Source: a virus
DNA length: 21,137 nucleotides
Direction: 5' to 3' (one strand)
IMG/VR virus record: IMGVR_UViG_3300028581_000290
Coordinates: 1 to 21,137 of that record
The notes under the pieces were generated by a model that saw nothing but the letters and a program-made list of their open reading frames with translations, did no database searches and was not told where the DNA came from. Shown here in pieces: positions 19,545-21,137 of the stretch; within the stretch, counting starts at the first letter, position 1; every line of letters begins with the position of its first letter. Both the position numbers and the translations under genes were made by a program.

Positions 19545-19811
19545 TTATAAATGTTTCTCTTTGTCAAGAACAATGTGCAAATAATCATATACAGCTTCAT
19601 ATGAGTTGAACATTCGTGTTCCGTGCCGGCTTATGACTCTCACAATACTACCATAACAGTGTATTAGGCCAAATCCTGAGTAACGTCCGTTACCAAGTCT
19701 ACGTGTATTCCATCTAGTTTTTTTTGCTACAGGTTTGTTGTAAACGTGTGCTATTCCTAGTATTTCTGAGCATTGTTCGTAAAATGCTCTCTTTTCATCT
19801 TCAGTTTTCAT
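19545..19811 (-). CDS. Hypothetical phage protein (88 aa)
   Basis: An 88-aa basic protein: an acidic helical start (MKTEDEKRAFYEQCSEILGI), then an Arg-rich core (KKTRWNTRRLGNGRYSGFG), and a helical end (FNSYEAVYDYLHIVLDKE). I recall like proteins, unnamed, in marine T4-like phages. RBS GAGG before the ATG. The basic core suggests nucleic-acid binding. It lies between tRNA-Gly(TCC) and tRNA-Thr. Confidence 0.72.
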   Translation of the reverse strand: MKTEDEKRAFYEQCSEILGIAHVYNKPVAKKTRWNTRRLGNGRYSGFGLIHCYGSIVRVISRHGTRMFNSYEAVYDYLHIVLDKEKHL

Positions 19812-19836
19812 ATTGTCCTCTCACATACGGATTATT

Positions 19837-19910
19837 TGGAGCGGGTAACGAGATTCGAACTCGTGACAAGAGCTTGGAAGGCTCGCATGTTACCGCTACA
19901 CCATACCCGC
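19837..19910 (-). tRNA. tRNA-Gly (TCC)
   Basis: Perfect acceptor GCGGGTA/TACCCGC, T, CCA. Anticodon arm CGAGC-CTTCCAA-GCTCT (TCC). T-arm ACGAG-TTCGAAT-CTCGT. Confidence 0.93.
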
Positions 19911-19922
19911 AATTTTGACGGT

Positions 19923-20042
19923 GTTTGTTAACGCAGACCGACAACTGCTTCACAATTCAATTTCGTCACGCAGCCCCCTGCCCGCTCGTGGCGTGACCCA
20001 ACCATTTTCCGCCCAATCCGAATCAACGGGCTAAACGCAAAC
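19923..20042 (-). ncRNA. Structured RNA between tRNA-Asp and tRNA-Gly, 120 nt
   Basis: GTTTG/CAAAC at the ends encloses GCCC/GGGC (20028-20031 with 20011-20014), the 7-bp helix GTCACGC/GCGTGAC (19991-19997 with 19965-19971) and GCAG-TTGTCGGT-CTGC. GC-rich compared with its surroundings. The reading frame across it is probably spurious. Confidence 0.5.
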
Positions 20043-20062
20043 TTTGAGTCTTCCTTTATTAA

Positions 20063-20136
20063 TGGCGACCGATACGGGACTCGAACCCGTTTTACCTGGT
20101 GGACAGCCAAGTGTAATACCCATATACCAATCGGCC
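20063..20136 (-). tRNA. tRNA-Asp (GTC)
   Basis: Acceptor GGCCGAT/ATCGGTC, G, CCA. Anticodon arm CTTGG-CTGTCCA-CCAGG (GTC). T-arm ACGGG-TTCGAGT-CCCGT. Confidence 0.92.
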
Positions 20137-20140
20137 TAAA

Positions 20141-20263
20141 ACACTGTATACTATCTCGTTCCAAACCAACATCCAGTGTTGATATGCTTTCAAAAGCCCC
20201 GCACTGTTATTTCAAACAGTTGCTCACGTTGCTATGCTTACGCTACTTGAGGGTTCACAGTGT
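20141..20263 (-). ncRNA. Multi-hairpin RNA closed by a 7-bp helix, 123 nt
   Basis: ACACTGT/ACAGTGT close the unit. Inside are a GC-GTAA-GC GNRA-type loop, CTGTT-TGAAAT-AACAG, GCTT-TTGA-AAGC and CAAC-ACTGGAT-GTTG. It fills the gap between tRNA-Ser and tRNA-Asp; no T-loop. Confidence 0.55.
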
Positions 20264-20273
20264 GCGTTTAATT

Positions 20274-20365
20274 TGGCAGACAGGGTGGGATTCGAACCCA
20301 CGGAACGCTACTAACGTTCGACGGTTTTCAAGACCGTTGTAATAATCCATCTCTACCACCTGTCC
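20274..20365 (-). tRNA. tRNA-Ser (TGA)
   Basis: Acceptor GGACAGG/CCTGTCT, G, CCA. Perfect anticodon arm ACGGT-CTTGAAA-ACCGT (TGA). Long variable arm (GAACG...CGTTC), as expected for Ser. T-arm GTGGG-TTCGAAT-CCCAC. Confidence 0.95.
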
Positions 20366-20369
20366 GTAT

Positions 20370-20402
20370 TGGTGCGGAATGACGGACTCGAACCGCCCAC
20401 CT
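20370..20402 (-). pseudogene. tRNA 3' half (split tRNA B)
   Basis: T-arm GGCGG-TTCGAGT-CCGTC followed by ATTCCGC, A, CCA. No 5' half adjoins it. Its acceptor strand pairs with GCAGGAT of the 5' half at 20920-20940 with one mismatch and one G-T pair. Confidence 0.62.
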
Positions 20403-20412
20403 CGCTATAGTT

Positions 20413-20487
20413 TGGTGCGTGAAGAGGGTATCGAACCCCCGACCTGAGGTGTGTAAAACCCCTGCTCTACCACTGAGCTACCCACGC
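20413..20487 (-). tRNA. tRNA-Val (TAC)
   Basis: Acceptor GCGTGGG/TTCACGC, A, CCA. D-arm AGCTCAGTGGTAGAGC; anticodon arm GGGGT-TTTACAC-ACCTC (TAC). T-arm CGGGG-TTCGATA-CCCTC (one mismatch). Its first 10 bases encode the last codons and the TAG stop of HNH 2. Confidence 0.92.
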
Positions 20488-20888
20488 AACTTATCTCTAT
20501 ATTTACGTTGATATCTGCTTCTTGCAGAGTTCTTTTTATTTCTGCCTTTAAAAGTGTCAGTTTGACTATGACAGTTTGGGCATAACAAACGTAAATTGTT
20601 AGGAAAATTGTTATCACTGTCACCGTCAACATGATCAACAGTAAGTGTTAATGGTTTTCCATTGTAAGAATTCCCAACATTGCATTCTTCACAATGTTCT
20701 CCTCTAGTCTCAACTAAGTATTTTTTTAGTGCTGGACTACCGTCACTCACCAAACCTGTTTCGACTTCAAGTTTCTTTTTAGAATTCCATTTGTGTTGTT
20801 GAAAACAATCTCCGTTGCAATACTTATTTGTAGTGCTATGTTTCCAATTGTTTTCTTTACCGCAGTTTAAGCAAAAAAATGTTTTCAT
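20478..20888 (-). CDS. HNH homing-type endonuclease 2 (136 aa)
   Basis: N-terminal zinc-binding pattern C6-x2-C9 and C24-x3-C28, then the HNH domain: C66-x2-C69, TVDHVDGDSDNN (83-94) with D85/H86, N98, and CPNCH at 103-107. A very basic C-terminus (FKGRNKKNSARSRYQRKYRD) follows. Its final codons and TAG stop lie inside the 5' end of tRNA-Val. Together with that tRNA it separates a tRNA 5' half (20920-20940) from a 3' half (20370-20402), the same layout as HNH 1. RBS AGGAG is in the loop of a hairpin; late element GATAAATA at 20913-20920. Confidence 0.88.
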   Translation of the reverse strand: MKTFFCLNCGKENNWKHSTTNKYCNGDCFQQHKWNSKKKLEVETGLVSDGSPALKKYLVETRGEHCEECNVGNSYNGKPLTLTVDHVDGDSDNNFPNNLRLLCPNCHSQTDTFKGRNKKNSARSRYQRKYRDKLRG

Positions 20889-20925
20889 TGGTAGAGTATC
20901 TCCTATTTAAAGTATTTATCTACCA
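20889..20925 (-). promoter_or_regulatory. Late promoter overlapping an RBS-sequestering hairpin (HNH 2)
   Basis: TGGTAGA (20919-20925) and TCTACCA (20889-20895) form a 7-bp stem directly before the ATG; the 23-base loop holds the AGGAGA ribosome site. GATAAATA (20913-20920) overlaps the 5' arm, so late transcripts would start inside the loop and lack that arm. Confidence 0.65.
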
Positions 20926-20940
20926 CTGCGCCAATCCTGC
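20920..20940 (-). pseudogene. tRNA 5' half (split tRNA B)
   Basis: GCAGGATTGGCGCAGTGGTA: acceptor strand and D-arm start of a tRNA, running straight into the late promoter of HNH 2. Confidence 0.62.
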
Positions 20941-20947
20941 ATTGTTT

Positions 20948-21030
20948 TGGTATCAACCAAGGACTTGAACCTTGAGCACAACCAGCACGACGCCTGTGAT
21001 GCCACTGCTGCCTGCAAACCTGCATTGATA
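20948..21030 (-). ncRNA. tRNA-like RNA with T-arm but no normal D/anticodon arms, 83 nt
   Basis: Acceptor-like TATCAAT/GTTGATA followed by CCA, and a perfect T-arm CAAGG-TTCAAGT-CCTTG. The middle is GC-rich, with CAGCA/TGCTG enclosing 18 bases instead of a 5-7-5 anticodon arm. Confidence 0.55.
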
Positions 21031-21039
21031 TATTTCGAG

Positions 21040-21117
21040 GGGTTGACCCGTTGCACCTTGAACAAACATTCTAGACTATTTGTTCTTCCTTGTTGCCAAG
21101 GCTCAGTGTGTCAACCC
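21040..21117 (-). ncRNA. tRNA-sized RNA closed by an 8-bp helix, 78 nt
   Basis: GGGTTGAC/GTCAACCC (21110-21117 with 21040-21047). Inside are CCTTG-GCAA-CAAGG with a GNRA loop (21088-21101) and GAACAAA/TTTGTTC. No T-loop. Confidence 0.55.
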
Positions 21118-21137
21118 AACTTATTGGTGGACCGTAT

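Noticed and set aside
19928-20164. 78-codon frame over tRNA-Asp and the 120-nt RNA
   Set aside because: It crosses a complete tRNA gene and structured RNA, with no RBS.
1-21137. CRISPR array or insertion sequence
   Set aside because: No regularly spaced direct repeats and no transposase; the repeats seen are tRNA parts, T-arms and small duplications.

Overview
This window looks like part of the genome of a marine T4-like myovirus (cyanophage or pelagiphage type), probably metagenome-derived. The evidence is a giant structural protein with the N-terminus typical of marine T4-like phages, a T4-type ATP-dependent DNA ligase, T4-type late promoters (NATAAATA), dense gene packing with ATGA stop/start overlaps, HNH homing-type endonucleases, and a large phage tRNA array. 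No photosynthesis gene is present, so the host cannot be fixed from this window. Almost everything is on the minus strand; the only confident plus-strand gene is a small zinc-ribbon protein at 4220-4507.

Layout in coordinate order (minus-strand transcription runs right to left). 1-3780 is the 5' part of a virion structural gene that runs off the window. 3793-9465 is a block of host-takeover and structural-type genes: an A-type Fe-S carrier, a zinc-ribbon protein, a coiled-coil protein, UV-damage endonuclease, a glycosyltransferase, a QueD-family protein, a two-TM protein, ClpP and a 402-aa basic protein. 9518-13334 is an early operon under a strong sigma70-type promoter (13369-13397): a zincin-like protein, a DUF2786-like membrane protein, DNA ligase and six small proteins, nearly all chained by ATGA overlaps and including tandem paralogs.

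13400-21137 is the RNA-rich half. It holds about sixteen complete or nearly complete tRNA genes, several broken or chimeric tRNAs, and many small proteins (a RelE/YafQ-like toxin-fold protein, a ParB-like GHHR protein, a holin-like protein, two HNH endonucleases). It also holds a striking set of structured non-coding RNAs. One is an approximately 1-kb ornate RNA region (about 13967-15065) with its own consensus sigma70 promoter, GNRA-capped hairpins, long closing helices and an embedded tRNA-Arg-like domain. Others are roughly 78-131-nt units, each closed by an acceptor-like helix and containing two to four hairpins, that look like cloverleaves but mostly lack a T-loop.

The most interesting points are: (1) a gene at 16215 whose RBS-linked start is followed by an in-frame amber codon (ATG TCA TAG), directly downstream of a tRNA whose best-fitting anticodon is CTA; (2) the family of cloverleaf-like RNAs and the 1-kb RNA; (3) two HNH genes, each lying with a complete tRNA between separated tRNA 5' and 3' halves; (4) a late promoter overlapping the 5' arm of a start-site hairpin in front of both HNH genes, an arrangement that matches the known control of T4 I-TevI. 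All functional statements are by eye from sequence; none was tested by search or folding software.
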